From NCBI GenBank assembly GCA_030280995.1, contig JASXTE010000001.1, positions 29,358,606 to 29,422,605 of the forward strand: 64,000 nt of DNA, in the 5' to 3' direction. The position numbers were made by a program, and so were the translations under genes. Every line of letters begins with the position of its first letter. The stretch's first letter is position 1. Under the pieces are notes generated by a model that was not told the origin of the DNA, ran no database searches, and worked only from the letters and a program-made list of their open reading frames with translations. This DNA comes from Hemileia vastatrix. Taxonomy: Eukaryota; Basidiomycota; Pucciniomycetes; Pucciniales; Zaghouaniaceae. Shown one piece after another: positions 1 through 13,100 of the stretch.

Positions 1-1074
1 TTAGCACCATTGAAAAGGGTAAGAAGTAATGAAATAGGGGGAACAGGATATGCATTCTTCTTTGTGACTGTGTTGAGCTTTCTATAGTCAACACACAACC
101 TAAGACTACCGTCCTTCTTTTTTACAAAGAGGACAGGGGAGCCGGTTGGAGATTTACTGGCTCTGATGAAACCTTTGGCTACATTCTCTGCAATGTAGTC
201 TCGAAGAACTTGAGATTCGTCCTTTGATAAAAATAGACAGGACCTGCTGGAGGTACTGGGCCTATTAACTCTATTTGATGGTCGTAGGGTCAATGAGGTG
301 GTAACTTATTGGCCTTGCGGATTGAGAAAACATCGAGGAAATAGTGGTAGATTTCCGGTAGAGTTGATTTAATGGCTTCAACGTTGATTTGGTGGTCCTC
401 TTCATCTTCGAGAGAATCTGTTGAGGGGATACCTGTATTGAGAGAGCAGAATTCGATTACTTCGAGACAATTTAAATCCTCTTCGAGTGAAGTCATCAAG
501 CTAGAAGGGTTAGCCAATTGCTCATTTAGAGAAGGATAAGATGCTTGCAAGTCATCTGGCAGAGACTTGTCCTCTAGCAGGACATTGTCATGCGGGTTGT
601 TCAACTCCCTATTGACCTGCATTGGAGAATCAGAAATATACTTAGAGTGTGGGGTGATCAATCCCTTAGTCCAATCAATTTCGGGATTCCAATGCATTAA
701 AGAGTCATGGCCATGAATGGTATCGTCCATCCTTGGGGCGTCCAAGACTGATAATTCCCACTTGAAGGGGGGAAAGTTCGGAAAGTTGAAAACCCATAAA
801 ACTTTCTTACTTACCCAATATTTGGGTTCCTCTGATTCGACCAAATAGATTGAAGTTTGATCGATATCTGTAAATGTTAGTTGAAGCTTCTCGGCAAAAG
901 ATAAACTAACAAAAGAAATTGAAGCTCCAGAGTCTATAAGACAACTGAAAGGAATATCCTCCTTAAAAAGAATGAATCTCAAGCGGTTTAAGGCAACTCC
1001 AGTCCTTAAGACATGGAGGTTCTGTGCACTGGGAGAGATAAGATAGTTTGCTTTGCACACAAGTAAACTATCTT
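1..1074 (-). pseudogene. pol: pol start of chromovirus A1: protease, linker and first RT motifs
   Basis: Start of the Pol polyprotein, cut by the window edge. An open stretch at 1060-290 has the aspartic protease motif CLIDSGASISFVS followed by a linker of about 190 residues. After the TGA that follows ...KLPPH the frame goes on with the first reverse transcriptase motifs ([22 protein letters not shown]), up to FNGA at position 1. The TGA sits in the sequence [13 protein letters not shown], where related elements carry Arg. Copy A2 shares the same stop, so it predates the split of the two copies or is a repeated CpG change. Protease and RT identity are clear from motifs. Confidence 0.85.
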
Positions 1075-2263
1075 CTAGTTTTTTGACTTCGAACTAGTAC
1101 CTTCTCTTTCCTTCAACTTTACACAGTCTTCCAACTTGTGCTTACCCCCACAATACATACATAACCCATTACCTGCTCGTCTCTTCCTCTCAGCTTCTTT
1201 AAGTTCCCCTTTAGGATCCAGTACTTTGCTGATATTGCCTGGGGTCGAGCTTTTTGGTCAAGGTTTATCCTTTCCCTTATTGGGTTTGGATTGAGTCGAG
1301 GAGGATTGATTTGGTCATGGGTGTGAAGAAGGTCCCGATTTAAAATTTAGGCCTTGAGATTTGTTGGCATATCGACGATGTTGAAGTCGTCCTTGATAAA
1401 CGCCGTCAAGTTCGAGGGTTCAATCCATTAAATCCGTTAAAGTAGTCATCTTCTGACCGTGAAGATTTAATTGATCCAGAATCCTTGAAGGAAGTCCTTT
1501 CTTGAAATGATATTTAAAGGCAGCATCATTCCAACCTACTCGAGTTTGAAGTGCTCTGAAGTCCGAGATATATTCAGAGGCTTTACCTTTATCACTCATG
1601 CAAAGAAAATCAAGTTCAATTTCTGTGTTGTCTGTTTCATTAGGGTCCCCAAAACAACGTAAAAAGGTGGTCTTCGAACTTTTCCCAATTATTGATAAGT
1701 AAGTGGGTTTCTGTCGAAGAAAGCATGAGCAGATAAGGTTCAAACCATCTTGCTGCTTTCCCGGCTAGGAATGAAGAAGCGTAAACAACCTTTGATCGGT
1801 CGCTGTTAAAGGTTCGAGGGTCATTATGGAACAGTAGCTTGCAGGTTTGCAAGAAGGGTCTCAATCTGTTGGGGTGATCTCCGTCAAATTTGTCAGGAGA
1901 TTTCATAGAAGGAGTTTTGAACTTAGATCCCTCTGAAGATGTTGGATTTGAAAGGGTTTTCATGAAAAGTCTCATGAAATCTTCCAGAGAATTAGATGGT
2001 CCAGGTTCTGAGGATTGACCAGAAGGGTGATTGGCTGGGGCAGATGGTGCCTTGTGCATTGAATCCTCTCCTTCTTCTTCATCACTAGAATCCTCAAAAT
2101 CTTGTGGGATGTCTTCTACGGATTGAACTGAATGTTGCCGTTCCCTAAGGTCGAGTGGTTCCAAAGAGTGAGTGCGGGAAACAGACCTTGTGGCTGTTGG
2201 CCTGCCACTGGCGCGAGCTCTAGTAGTAACGCCCGGAGGAGGAGTGCATTGAACAGGTGCCAT
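1075..2263 (-). pseudogene. gag: gag of chromovirus A1 (frameshifted)
   Basis: Structural Gag polyprotein of the element. It starts at ATG 2263 (MAPVQCTPP...) about 70 bp inside the 5' LTR. An acidic, Ser-rich N-terminal part is followed by the retrotransposon capsid domain with the motifs FLAGKAARWFEPYL and LFTLF. A CCHC zinc knuckle CMYCGGKHKLEDC lies near 1125-1163, and the frame stops with TAG at 1075-1077. One extra T near 1650-1660, compared with copy A2, shifts the frame, so the capsid continues in another frame as DPNETDNTEIELDFL. Copy A2 has a similar gag with different lesions. The assignment is firm. The copy cannot make full-length Gag. Confidence 0.87.
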
Positions 2264-2335
2264 TTTAAAACTTTAAAAACACCTAAAAGGACGTAGTAGT
2301 GCAAAGAATGAGAACTACGGAGAATTAAATTATAC

Positions 2336-3109
2336 TGTCACCGGACGACCTACGCACAAGGTCGAGGATGTTCCTGAAAGTGAGATGAGGGATTTAAAAA
2401 CTTCTTCAAAGCACAGAGGAATGATTCGAGGAAGTGGTTTGAAGGTCACTCGAAGTAAGAGCTACAGGTTTGAGGTTCTTTCGAGAAGAATTATAAGATA
2501 GTTTCAAAGGTAATAGGAATTCTTAAAATCTCACGAAGGGTTGGAAACTCAATAATCAAATATTTAGGATTTAGAAATGAATATTGAGAAAATAAAAGAA
2601 AGATACAATAACAATGATTTAATTCTAAAGATTTACCACTATTAATGTAAATACAATTTATAATTTAATTCTAAGGAATATCGAACCAAATACCCAACCC
2701 CTTTTATATCCTTTGTTCCTCCTCGCATTGACCTCCCTTCCATCGCACCATTCCCATTCCATTGACCATTACTAACATACACTTAGACCCTCTTCGCTAA
2801 ATATCCGTCCATGATCAATTTACCCCTTTTTAATTAATTAACAAAACTTTAATGAAAAAACTACTACTGTACTATTTCGTTGAACCTAGCGCTGTGCGTT
2901 GCATATTGAAAAGTAGACTAAGGCACCCTATTTGGAGATTGACTAATTTAGATTTAGAGTTTAGGCTAGCGCAGTTAAATAGTAAGTACACAAAGGAAAA
3001 TTGCAGTTGCTATGGAGAATTGCTTTCTGCGCTTCGAGTATAGATTTAGGACTCGATATTATTGATTTAATGAGCTGCTTTCACCTCAAGTGTCACGTGG
3101 CGCATGACA
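2336..3109 (-). repeat. 5' LTR of chromovirus A1
   Basis: 774 bp, aligned by eye with the two LTRs of copy A2. In element orientation it starts TGTCATGCGCCACG at 3109 and ends GGTCGTCCGGTGACA at 2336, with short TGTCA/TGACA terminal inverted repeats. A TATA box (TATAAAAG read on the minus strand) lies at 2701-2708. Confidence 0.85.
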
Positions 3110-3958
3110 TTTTTCTAACGTCAGACTGTTTTTCTTCCTTCCCTCACACCTTTAGTCCAGAATGAAAATTTAGTATGAGTTTTGGTCAAAATGGTTTACC
3201 AGTGTTATCTGTATGCAATATTAATTCATATTGCATATTTCTATTTATGCATAAAATATATTCATTAAGCATCATTTTTTTTGCATTTTTCAATCATTAT
3301 GCATATTTATGCATATGAATATGCATATTCATTATACAGATATATATGCATATTAATATATTTTATTCATATACATTTACGCAACTTTTTTTTGCATATT
3401 TAATATGCATATTTTTAATGCATATTCAATATGCATATTTTTATGCATATTCAATATGCATATATTTATGAATAATCACCATGCATATTTTTTATGCATA
3501 ATCACTATGCATATTTTTTATGCATATTTTTATGCATATTTTTCATGCATATTTATTCTTCATAGTCATTATGCATACACTTTAGATAGGCATTTCACAT
3601 CAATTTTTAACATGCAATAAGTATCCACCATGCAAATTCAAATGCATATGCATCTATATCATACACGCAACATATATTCAAGTTTAATATTTGAATATTA
3701 AGGTATGCTAAGTGATGTTGTTCAACCTTTTGCCTAACCTGAGATTAACTGATGTTCAATGTAGTTCCTAAGCTCTGCTCAAGGAGGTATTGTTCTGGAT
3801 TCAATCTGTGACAGTTTATTTTTTCAATGTTTTTTCATCAGATTTAAAAACATATTTCTGACAGTTTCAGGATGGTTTCCCAACAGTTTCCTGACAAATA
3901 CATGATAGTTTCAAATAGAGGGAACTGCTAGCAGTTCACCCCCAGATTTCCCGTAGTG
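3110..3958 (-). mobile_element. CACTA-like DNA transposon end, truncated by A1
   Basis: Read on the minus strand from 3958 the sequence begins CACTACGGGAAATCTGGGGG and then a perfect 16-bp palindrome GAACTGCTAGCAGTTC. The first roughly 50 bp match the plus-strand sequence starting at 20931. CACTA-type superfamily elements begin with CACTA and carry subterminal repeats; here GAAACTGT-like motifs recur at 3810-3900, followed by an ATGCAT-rich block. The end interrupts the RT of B1 exactly within the codons for the conserved PFGP motif. No transposase is visible and the other end is lost beyond A1, so the superfamily assignment rests on the terminus only. Confidence 0.45.
3215..3660. repeat. ATGCAT-rich low-complexity block
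   Basis: Dozens of TATGCATA/ATGCATATT words in irregular spacing. Short open frames here are by-products of the repeat. A similar block lies in the same relative position next to the other CACTA-like end (21180-21580). Confidence 0.8.
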
Positions 3959-6852
3959 AAATGGGATCCTAATATACTTATAAATACCCATATGAGAAGC
4001 AATCATCACAAAATTGTTAGAACTCTTCTCAACAGGTACCTGGTGATATCCATTATTGCCATCCATACAGCTGATATATTTAGCACCTTGTAGGGTAGCA
4101 TGTATAGAGATAATTCTGGGTATAGGATAGATAACATCAACAGTATAAGTCATCAATGCTCTATAATTATCACATAACCTGGTATTATCATTCTCATAAG
4201 AAATTAGGACAGGTGAGATAACAAAATGTTTAGGTGTCTCAACTACCATTTTAATAATATTCATTTTTAAAGGGTAGAGATATTGTCTTCAATATCTTTT
4301 CTCTCTGTGGGAGATGCAGGAGAAGGCTTCTTCTTTAAAATAGGTGGCATTTCAGTTAATGGGCAAGATAATGAAAGCTTCATTTATTCTTTTACCAATC
4401 CTAATTCATGTGATCCATGAGCAAAGGCCATAGGAAAAGATTTGATCAATTTAAAGATGGAATCTTTATCCTCACCAGAAAGTTTTTCTCCAAAAGAACC
4501 ATTGTCAATTTCAGACACAAGGATAGGCATTTATTTTGTAGATCTTCCTTTATATTGAACTACAGAATGACATGTGTTCAATTCTGGTGTTAATAATTTC
4601 TTGGGGGAGGAAATTTTAAATTTTCTCTCCCATTCATCCCCATTGTGAAGCATTGGTTAGAAGGATCTAATTTTATGCCTTATTTGTTTATTATGTCATT
4701 TCCCACAATAAACCAACTACTCAATTTATCATTTTTCATGACAACAAAATCACATATAGCCCTTACAAAACCAAGGTTATCTTTGAAAAATACTGTGGCA
4801 TTGTATTTAAAAATGGGGGACAAAACAGAACCATGACCTCTCCAATTCTCAGAAATCATAGACATAATTTTTGATTTATAATCTTGGTCCACTGAAGTAA
4901 GTTCTTTTTCAGATACTGCACTTCCTCCAGCTCTAGAATTTAAAACAACCTGAATGTTGTTTCCATTGATCAAGACTGGTGCCTTGAGAGGGGAAATAAT
5001 AATTGAGCTGTCCTCAGGGTTTTTTATGATCTCAGAATCCTCTACTGTAGATAAATCATTACTCCTAATATCAATATTATTTAAATAATGAATATCCTCT
5101 TCCAGCATTTAAATTTCTTGGTGAGATTCATATGAAATTTTTCTGGAACAATAACTAGAAGTATCATTCAGTGCTATTGTGTCATCAGCATGTTCCACTG
5201 TCTGTTCAACAAGATTTATCTTCTTGTCACAAACATGGCCTTTCTGCCAAGGCTTTCTGCACTTTAAGCAAATTTTTCTTGCATACTTTATGGGTCCAAC
5301 AGGGGAAGAAGGTTTACCAACCTTTTCCAGAGGTTTTTGTTGTTAATTGGAGGTTTCTCCAATGAAGTTCTCTAAATGAATATTCTAGTATCATTCTTGT
5401 TGTTTAGAAGGATCTCATTACAAGTATTAATGAAAGAAAATGGTTCCCTTGAAAACCCAGCCCTAGAAACTATTAAGTCTCTCAGAGACATAGGTATTTT
5501 ATAGAGGATCCTGTCCTTCCATAATTCAAACTCCATATCTGGGTCCATTTTCCTCAAGAGTTTCACAAGTTTCATCAGGAACTCAATAAGTTTTTCTATT
5601 GAAGAGCTATATCTGGTTTCTTCATATTTCCTTTGTTGAGCTCACCTAAACTTGGAAACACCAAATTGTGCTTTAATTAATTTTTTCCAATCTTCCCATG
5701 AGTAGTCATTTTCATCCAAGAGAACAGATTTATACCACATAAGGGCTATAGAGGTAAATAAAGATCTTTATTTTGACACAAATTCCTCATCTGGGAGTTT
5801 GTAAGAATTTTTTAGATTATAAATCCTTCAAAATAACTTCTTCCAATTAGAGGAAGAATCACCATCAAATGTTGGATACTGGTCAAGTTTTGGCCAATTC
5901 TTATGATTTGAATTAATCTCCTAATTACAAGCTTGTTTCTGAGTGATTAGAAGCTGAAAATTCTTCAATTGGGCACTAATTTTATTGTCTAATCCTTCTG
6001 TGGTTGATCCAGGTACATCATCAATTTTTGATGTAAACTCAGTGATATAAACAGGTATTTCTGGTACTAATTTATCTTTGGATGAACTAGGAGCAGGTAA
6101 AATTGGGGTTCCTGCTCAAAAAGTTCTTTCAAAGAAATTTCAGAAATTTTTTGATTACATAACAATGAATTCAATTTCTGATCAATGGTTTTTAACCTAG
6201 TTTTTACTATTGGGATACTAGATTAATTCTCATTGATGGCTGAAAAAGATAATTGATTCTTATTTTGTAAAGATGAATAATGGTTACTCAATCTTTCTAA
6301 GTTCATCTTATGTCCCTCTAGCTCCTGGCAACAGATGGATAAAGTATCTTATAATTTAGACAAATCATTCTTGATATTTTGCCATAAAGTAACTTTCTTT
6401 TCATGAGTTACTTTGTAATGAAACAAATAATCAGAAACTCTCTGTAACTCACTCCTCAATTCTTGATAACCCTGTTCAGTTAACAAACTATTATATTTCT
6501 GAGTCAATTTCATGTTCTTCATTTTTTGATTTTGTTTAGTAATAATATCCCTCAAATATTCATCATGAATATTAGCTACATCTGAAGTTTTTCTCAATAG
6601 TGAAACAGAATAACTTTCCAGATTCTCATAAAATTCAGGATCAAGTGTTTCATCAATAATAGCCATATCAGGATTTATAATTGAAGTATCAATTAAAACT
6701 AAAGGATTAGATACATTATAATATTGAGGAATTTTTCTACTATTCTCAGCCTCTACTGGTCTCACAGTCTCATCTCCTCTTTCAGAATTACCTGAAAGAA
6801 CTCAACAAGTTACAAGAAATGGTACTTGAGATTCAATAGAAGGACTTACCAT
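3959..6852 (-). pseudogene. gag-pol: ORF2 Gag-Pol of B1 (broken, truncated in RT)
   Basis: Gag-Pol polyprotein of the B family. It begins at ATG 6852-6850 in the context GCCATGG. A coiled-coil-rich N-terminus is followed by the capsid domain (about 5900-5370), with stops and frameshifts. The zinc knuckle CLKCRKPWQKGHVC lies near 5225-5265, then come the protease region near 4940-4980 and RT from 4264. The protease motif reads NSRAGGS instead of DSGAGGS, so the catalytic aspartate is lost. RT ends abruptly after YIRIPF at 3958, where a foreign DNA end starts. A TGA lies early in ORF2 (near 6802). This is an inactive relic. Confidence 0.8.
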
Positions 6853-7466
6853 GGCTTGGGATGAAATTGAATTTGATTGTTTTTAATCTTTCTTCCTCCT
6901 GTGTAGGGGTGAGAAGGTGTGTGGTTTAACTGATTGGTTCTTTAAGGACATGCCTGAGGTACTTGTTGCTATTGTTGTTGAGACAGATAATCTCACTGGG
7001 TTTTCATCCAATCCCACTTCCACTTTGAGACTTTCACCTTTTCTTGTTGCTGGGGGGCCAATTGTGGAAGGGCTTTTGGAGGAGGAGGTTTCCTCTTCTT
7101 TTGAAGAAGGGACTATTTTTTTCTTACTTGTCTTCTAGAGAGTCTGTTTTTGACCTCAGCTTGAGGTTTTCTGACCTCAATTCCTTGATGTGAGTGGAGA
7201 GATTTTTATCTTTCTGATTCAAGTGCATCTTTTTTATTTTGAAGCCTTTGGGAAGCTCTTCTGGGGGGTTGATAGAAGGCTTTTGATCCAGAGCAGTTGT
7301 CCCCACTAATATTTCCATCTCCTGCATTTCTACATCCTGATTGGTCCAGTTATTGATTAATTTGAGCCAGTTTAGTAGTCAAAGGAAAACTTACAGAAGA
7401 AGGTTCATCATAATCAATTAAATCTAGTTTTTCATCACAGCCAGCAGAAGCACCTTGATCAGTCAT
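6846..7466 (-). pseudogene. ORF1 of B1, spliced (two exons), unknown function
   Basis: Exon 1 is 7466-7395 (MTDQGASAGCDEK...). The intron is 7337-7394 (GTAAGT...ACTAAAC...CAATCAG, 58 bp) and exon 2 is 7336-6846. Exon 2 uses a different frame and holds the conserved block LPKGFKIKK...NLSTHIKELRSEN, which looks like a short amphipathic or coiled-coil segment. It then has KWKWDW, a Pro-rich tail with HPYTGGRK, and ends PW-TAA. The TAA overlaps the ORF2 start (ATGGTAA). Three or four in-frame stops show decay. The same block is in the alternative frame of B2 and B3. It resembles no named domain I know; an accessory Gag-like or nucleic-acid-binding role is only a guess. Confidence 0.6.
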
Positions 7467-7559
7467 AGTTGTAATTCAACTGAACTGAGAGAAAGAAATA
7501 TTTAATCAGTTATTATTTTTACTTTATTTAAAGAAAAATAAGGAAAAAATTTTTTTTAT

Positions 7560-8070
7560 TATATAAGTAATTATCAGGACTTTGTAATCAACTGTAATAA
7601 TTAAAATATAATGTTTATCAGGAAAAAAAATCAACTGAAATAATAATCACAATTTTTTTTAATTATTTTTAGATAATTTTTATAACCAGAATTTAAAATA
7701 AATCAACTGAAATAATAAAATAATTTAATAATTAGTAATATTTTGATAATTATCAGGACTAGAAGTCAACTGAAGAATTTAATTACTAGGACTTAATGTC
7801 AACTGAAAATATTTTTAATTATCAGGACTTAATTTTAACTGAAATAATTTAATTACCAGGAATTATTGTCAACTGACATAATTTAATACAAAATTTATAA
7901 AAATTTATAATATTATTATTTTACTGCAAGGACAATTTGTCAACTGAAACAATAATATAAAATTTTAGTTATCAGGAAAAATTCAACTGAAATAATTAAA
8001 AAAATATCTAATATAATTAATTTTTTATATTACTTCTAGGACTAAGAGCAATATAGTTCAACTTGGTCAA
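7560..8070 (-). repeat. Degenerate repeat in the B1 leader (ATCAGGACTT...GTCAACTGAAATAA)
   Basis: About ten irregular copies, spaced roughly 45-65 bp, of a two-part motif: (A)TCAGGACTT, then 3-8 bases, then TCAACTGAAATAA. Fewer copies of the same two parts (CTAGGACTAA ... GTCAACTAGG) occur in the B2 leader at 16500-16740 and, inverted, in the B3 leader at 37525-37720. The leader holds no gene. Confidence 0.6.
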
Positions 8071-8391
8071 CTATGAAAAAAAAAATTATTTTCCAGGCAC
8101 AACCCCCTTTAAAATGAGCGAGTTAATGCCACTTTACAGATTACTAAGTAAAAAAAATGTACGTGGACAATTAAATGTACAAAATGACCCACAAATAGTA
8201 ATCAAATATTTACCACAAATATATATGGATATTGCCAATATATGAACCTAAATTTTGGAGTGCGGTTTGATTCCCGGTTACAACACAAAATTAAGTCACG
8301 TGGCTGATGACATTAATCATTTTCATCACCTACTTGTCCTACTGGAACCTCATTGTCAATGGTCCCTTGGTTTCTGGCTTCAAGATATTGA

Positions 8392-8893
8392 TGTGCCGTC
8401 AAAAATTTGGAGAGGCCCCAGGTTTTGAGGGGTCTTTTAGGTCTAGAAGGTTTTTAACAGAGGTTCAACAGCAGTGATAGGGGGATTTTAGGATTTCAAA
8501 GTTGAAGTACGTATGTTTATCTTTTATTTTCTTTACTCAAATTAAAGAGGTAAAAAAATTTATAAATATTATTATAATTAATGATTTAGAATTATGTGTT
8601 TGTAAATACTAAAACAATAAGAAATAGTAATAATTATTATAAATGTAATAAATGTTTTAATAAAATAAGTAAGTTATGAATAATCAAGAACAATCAGAAA
8701 GGGAGGCCTTATATAGGCAAAAGAGAGACAAAGTATGGTGTTAAACTCCTAAATACAGTAGTATGAGAGAAGAAAAGAATATTCCAGAAAAACTTTTTCA
8801 AATAATAAGGTTGTTCCAAAAATAAGGTACCAGAAAGTGTATTTACTGTATATGACAGAAACAAATTAGTTTATTTAAACTTAAATGTAAATG
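8392..8893 (-). repeat. 5' LTR of B1, U5-side part
   Basis: It contains a TATA box (CCTATATAAGG read on the minus strand, near 8710) and ends, in element orientation, with GACGGCACA at 8392. It is followed by the B1 leader. The other part of this LTR is at 18295-18613. Confidence 0.55.
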
Positions 8894-10165
8894 TATCGGC
8901 CAGATATCTAGAAGAGGAAGAGGAAAAGGAAAAGAATGAAGAGGAAGAGGAGAAGATATGGGCAGAAATAAAATAATAAAAAAAAGCTTTAATCATTTTA
9001 AGAGAAAATGCAACAAGGACTCCTTGGGACTTGACACAATACTGAGGGTTATTAAATTATTAAATATATATTTTAAATAAGGGTTACTTCAATGCACGGT
9101 AAACACTGTTATTATTAATAGACCTATTTCAGTCTTTAGTTATGTATATAAAATTTAACATAGATTTATAATATTAATAAAAATAATAATACACGTATTA
9201 TATTAAAAATATATTCAAGTTTGAGTGTATAATAAATGATGGGCTAAAGGAGATTTCCCAAGGCCCTTTTATAGACCAGGGGACCTCTGAAGCGCCATAA
9301 ATCAGTATATACAAAATAGTTATATTCTAAAACAAGAATATAAAAGAATAGAAATGAAACATAGATATTAAGAGAAAAACATGAAACAATTAACTAAACC
9401 CATGAATAAGTAACTAATTTTACCACCATAAGTTCTCAAACCATTTAATTAAAATAGTGAGTGACTAAGTAATCCTGAAACATAAGAATTGTGAGAAAAA
9501 GAATCCAAAACAGACATTACAGTAGGATGTAAAGGGTTTAATTAAAACAATTAGAATTATTTTCATTCAAAAATCCATGTAATAAATTCAATCCAGTATA
9601 AAGAAATTTTAATTAATTGTTTTAACTATGTAATTAGTTCAATAATTAGTTTAAATGAAACATATAATTAATTTAATGATATTTCTAATTTAAAGTGAGA
9701 ATTTTAATACCATATTATAAAATAAGTGTTATAATTTATTTAATAATTTTACTGACACAATTAAGGGTCAAAAAAGCGCCCAATATTATTGTTTAATAAT
9801 GTATGAAAAAGGTTTATTTAATATATAAATTTAATTAATTAACTTAATTACATTATAAGTTAATTTTACACTTATAGTTATAATATATGTTTATAATTAA
9901 TTAATTATAAATTTGTATATATTAAATATATAAAAAATGCTCCATAATTTATAGAATATATATCATGCTTTATTTAAATGTATAAATAATTTATATAATG
10001 ATAAAATTAATATAATATTTATATATATTTAATAAAATAATAATATCATTTCATTATGCAATATAAGATTAATTTATATACATAATAAGCATATTTTTAA
10101 GCCCTCTTTTGGTTCCAGTAAATTTACATAACATTTAATGGGCTCCTGGTATAGCCTGGCTAACA
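8894..10165 (-). repeat. 3' LTR of B2
   Basis: It matches 17027-18294 almost base for base through most of its length, for example from the AGGACTCCTTGGGACTTGAC segment to the terminus. The terminus reads AGCCTGGCTAACA, one change from the usual TGACA end. Confidence 0.85.
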
Positions 10166-10197
10166 CTCCCTCACTCTAAAAAAACAATAAAAAAATT

Positions 10198-13100
10198 CTA
10201 AGACTTTGTCTTTGTATACTTTTTTAACAGAGTAGGAAGATTTGAAATTTTCTTTCCAGGTATCCATGCATCATTTTCAGATGATTTGTTCTTATATTTA
10301 AATAAATATTCAGTACCTCTTTCAGAAGTTATAATTCTATCATTGATAATTTTATCACTTTCTGCAGTTTCTGTGACTTCCTGAGGGTTTTTCTTAGGCA
10401 TTCCCCTTCTTTTAAGAAATAATTCACAGTTGGAAGTATAAGGTTTAAGGAATGAAATGGGAGAAACAGGATGTTTCCTATCATATGGAGAATACAATGC
10501 AACTTCTACTGCATTATCTCCAACAATTATTTTAACAAAAAATGGTCCCACAAAAGGATCTTTTAATTTGTTGTTACCTTGTAGATTGAAATGGACAGTA
10601 GATATCAACACTTTATTACCCTTTTTAATTTTGTATTCTTTATGGGATGTATCCCATCTCTTCTTTTCATATTAAAATGCTTTATCAATACAGCTTTTAG
10701 CATGTTTTATTCATAGCTGTTGCATTTGCATAAAGGATTTTACACCAGGATGTACTTCCAACTTAGGTAATTTATTATTGATAATTTGAGCAGGAGTGTT
10801 TGGGACATAACCTAACCAAATCTCAAAAGACTTTTTCTCAGTGGAATAATGAACAGTGCTATTATATGCAAATTCAAGACCAGAAAATAGAGTGACCCAG
10901 TCATGAGTAAATCTGTCATTTTCTCTATATTCTAATCCAAAGGCACAATACCTTCTAATCATATCTTCCATAGTTTGAATCATTCTTTCAGCTAGACCAT
11001 CACTCTGAGGATGGTGAGCTGTAGACAACTTTAACTCACAGCCACAAATATCCATCATAGAGGTCCAAAAATCAGAAGTAAATTATGGATCTCTATCAGA
11101 GATAATGGCTTTTGGAAATCCAATAATATCAAACATGCAAGTCCACCATAATAAAGCTAATTACTTTGTGGATACATCTTTGTGGGTGGGAATAAATTTG
11201 CACATTTTTGTGAATCTATCCACTATTACCCAACAAGAGTTATAACTGTCTTTACCTGCTACAGGAAGACCAGTGACAAAATCGATGTTAATGATTTTCC
11301 ACGTAGCATCAGGTGCTTCAATATGTTGTAATAAACCTGCTATTTTACCTGTCAACCTTTAAGATTTCTGGCAGGAATCATAAGATTCAACATATAATTT
11401 TGTATCTTCAGACATATTAGCCCACCAAGCAATGTTTTGATTTTAATTAATGTCTTTTCAAGATCAAAATGACCAGCTAATATGTCATCATGTCAAAGTT
11501 TGAGGATAGTTTCTTTCATAGAAGGATGAATTGCAATTAAATAAAAAATCTTTCTTCTATAATATATATAACCATCTTCAATAGAAAATTTTCCTTTAAT
11601 CAAATCATTTTGATACTTTTCAGAAAGAGTTCTAATCAATGCTTGAATTGAAGCATTCTTAGGATCATTTAAGATAGTAAATAATTTATTTAAATCAGAA
11701 TCTTTATCATATGAATCCAGAATTAATTGCAATAACTCTTCTTCCATATCAACTATATATATACCATAGATATGAACAGTATCATCTTCAGGTAAATAAG
11801 CAGGATTGGAGCCATTATTTGGCAGAGGCAATCTGGAAAGTATATCAACATTGGAGTGAACATTTCCAGCCCTATGGATAATTTTCATTCTTCCATTGTA
11901 CTCTTGAACAACGATTCGTGACATAAACATATGTCTATTAGGTGTTTTTAGGCTTTAGAGGGACTTTACAGCACTATAGTCAGTTACCAAATCAAAATTT
12001 TGGTCATCCTGGTAGTTATGAAGCTTCTCAATAGACCAAAAAACTGCTAAGCACTCTAATTGAGTGGCACCATATTTCAATTCACTATTTCTCAAGGTTC
12101 TTGAAATATAACAAATTACAACCTCTGAGGATTTATCATTAATAATTGGTTTCTAGTGAAGGGTAGCACCCAGACCAACAAAGCTAGCATCTGTATACAG
12201 GGTAAAAGTTTTTTAAAATCTGGAAGAGCTAAGAAAGGGGCTATCATTAAGCAACATTTTAATGCATCAAAAGCTTTTTGACAATCAATATTCCAGATGA
12301 ATGCAACATCTTTCATAGTTAGTTTTGTAAGAGGCAAGGCTATGACCTGATAGTTTTTAATATATTGTCTATAATAGCCACACATACCCAAAAAACTTTG
12401 GATTTCTCTTACAGAAGTTGGTGCCTTCACATTTTGAATTGCAGCAACTTTGTTGCGGTCTACACAAATTTGTAGGCCTGACACAACATGACCAAGGACT
12501 TTTAAAGATTGAAAACCAAATTTACACTTTTTCAAGGACAAGGTCATATTGATTTCATTCATTTTCTGAAAACCCCTATTTAAGTGAACCATATGTTCTT
12601 CAAAAGTTTTAGAAAAAACAATTATATCATCAATATACACTATAAGCCATCCTTCAATTATTTCCTGATGGAAAGTGTTATCCATGACTTTTTAGAAAAC
12701 TGAAGGTGCATTTTTAGGGCCAAATGGCATTCTAACATACTTATATATTCCAATATGAGTAGCAATAAGAAATTTTTTTTGAGAATTTTTCTCAACTGGA
12801 ACTTGATGATACCCTTTATTACCATCCAGACAAATAATAAATTTTGCACCTTGCAAGGTAGCATTTATTGAATTAATTCTGGGTAAAGGATAAATATCAT
12901 CAACAGCATAAGTGTTTAATGATCTGTAATCTCCACATAATCTAGCCTTATTCGTTTCATAAGAAATCAAGACTGGGGAGATGATAAAATATTTGGGGGT
13001 GACATCCACTTTCTCAATGATATTCATTTTCAATAATGTGGCAATATTATCTTCAATATCCTTTCTTTTTGTTGGAGAAGCAGGATGTGTTTCTTCTTAA

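Larger units (their letters stand above)
1..3109 (-). mobile_element. Ty3/gypsy chromovirus copy A1, 5' part (3' part lies outside the window)
   Basis: This is the 5' LTR plus gag and the start of pol of a minus-strand Ty3/gypsy element, continuing past the left window edge. It is the same family as copy A2 at 26159-35039: the Gag start, the zinc knuckle and the protease-to-RT linker match closely. The LTR ends in TGTCA/TGACA-type inverted termini. To the right it abuts a CACTA-like terminus, so A1 appears to be inserted in that element. Its own target duplication cannot be checked because the other end is missing. Confidence 0.88.

Noticed and set aside
3405..3620. Small ORF in the ATGCAT block, and similar ones at 21268-21577
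   Set aside because: Low-complexity Met-His-Ile/Met-Gln-Tyr strings produced by the hexamer repeat.
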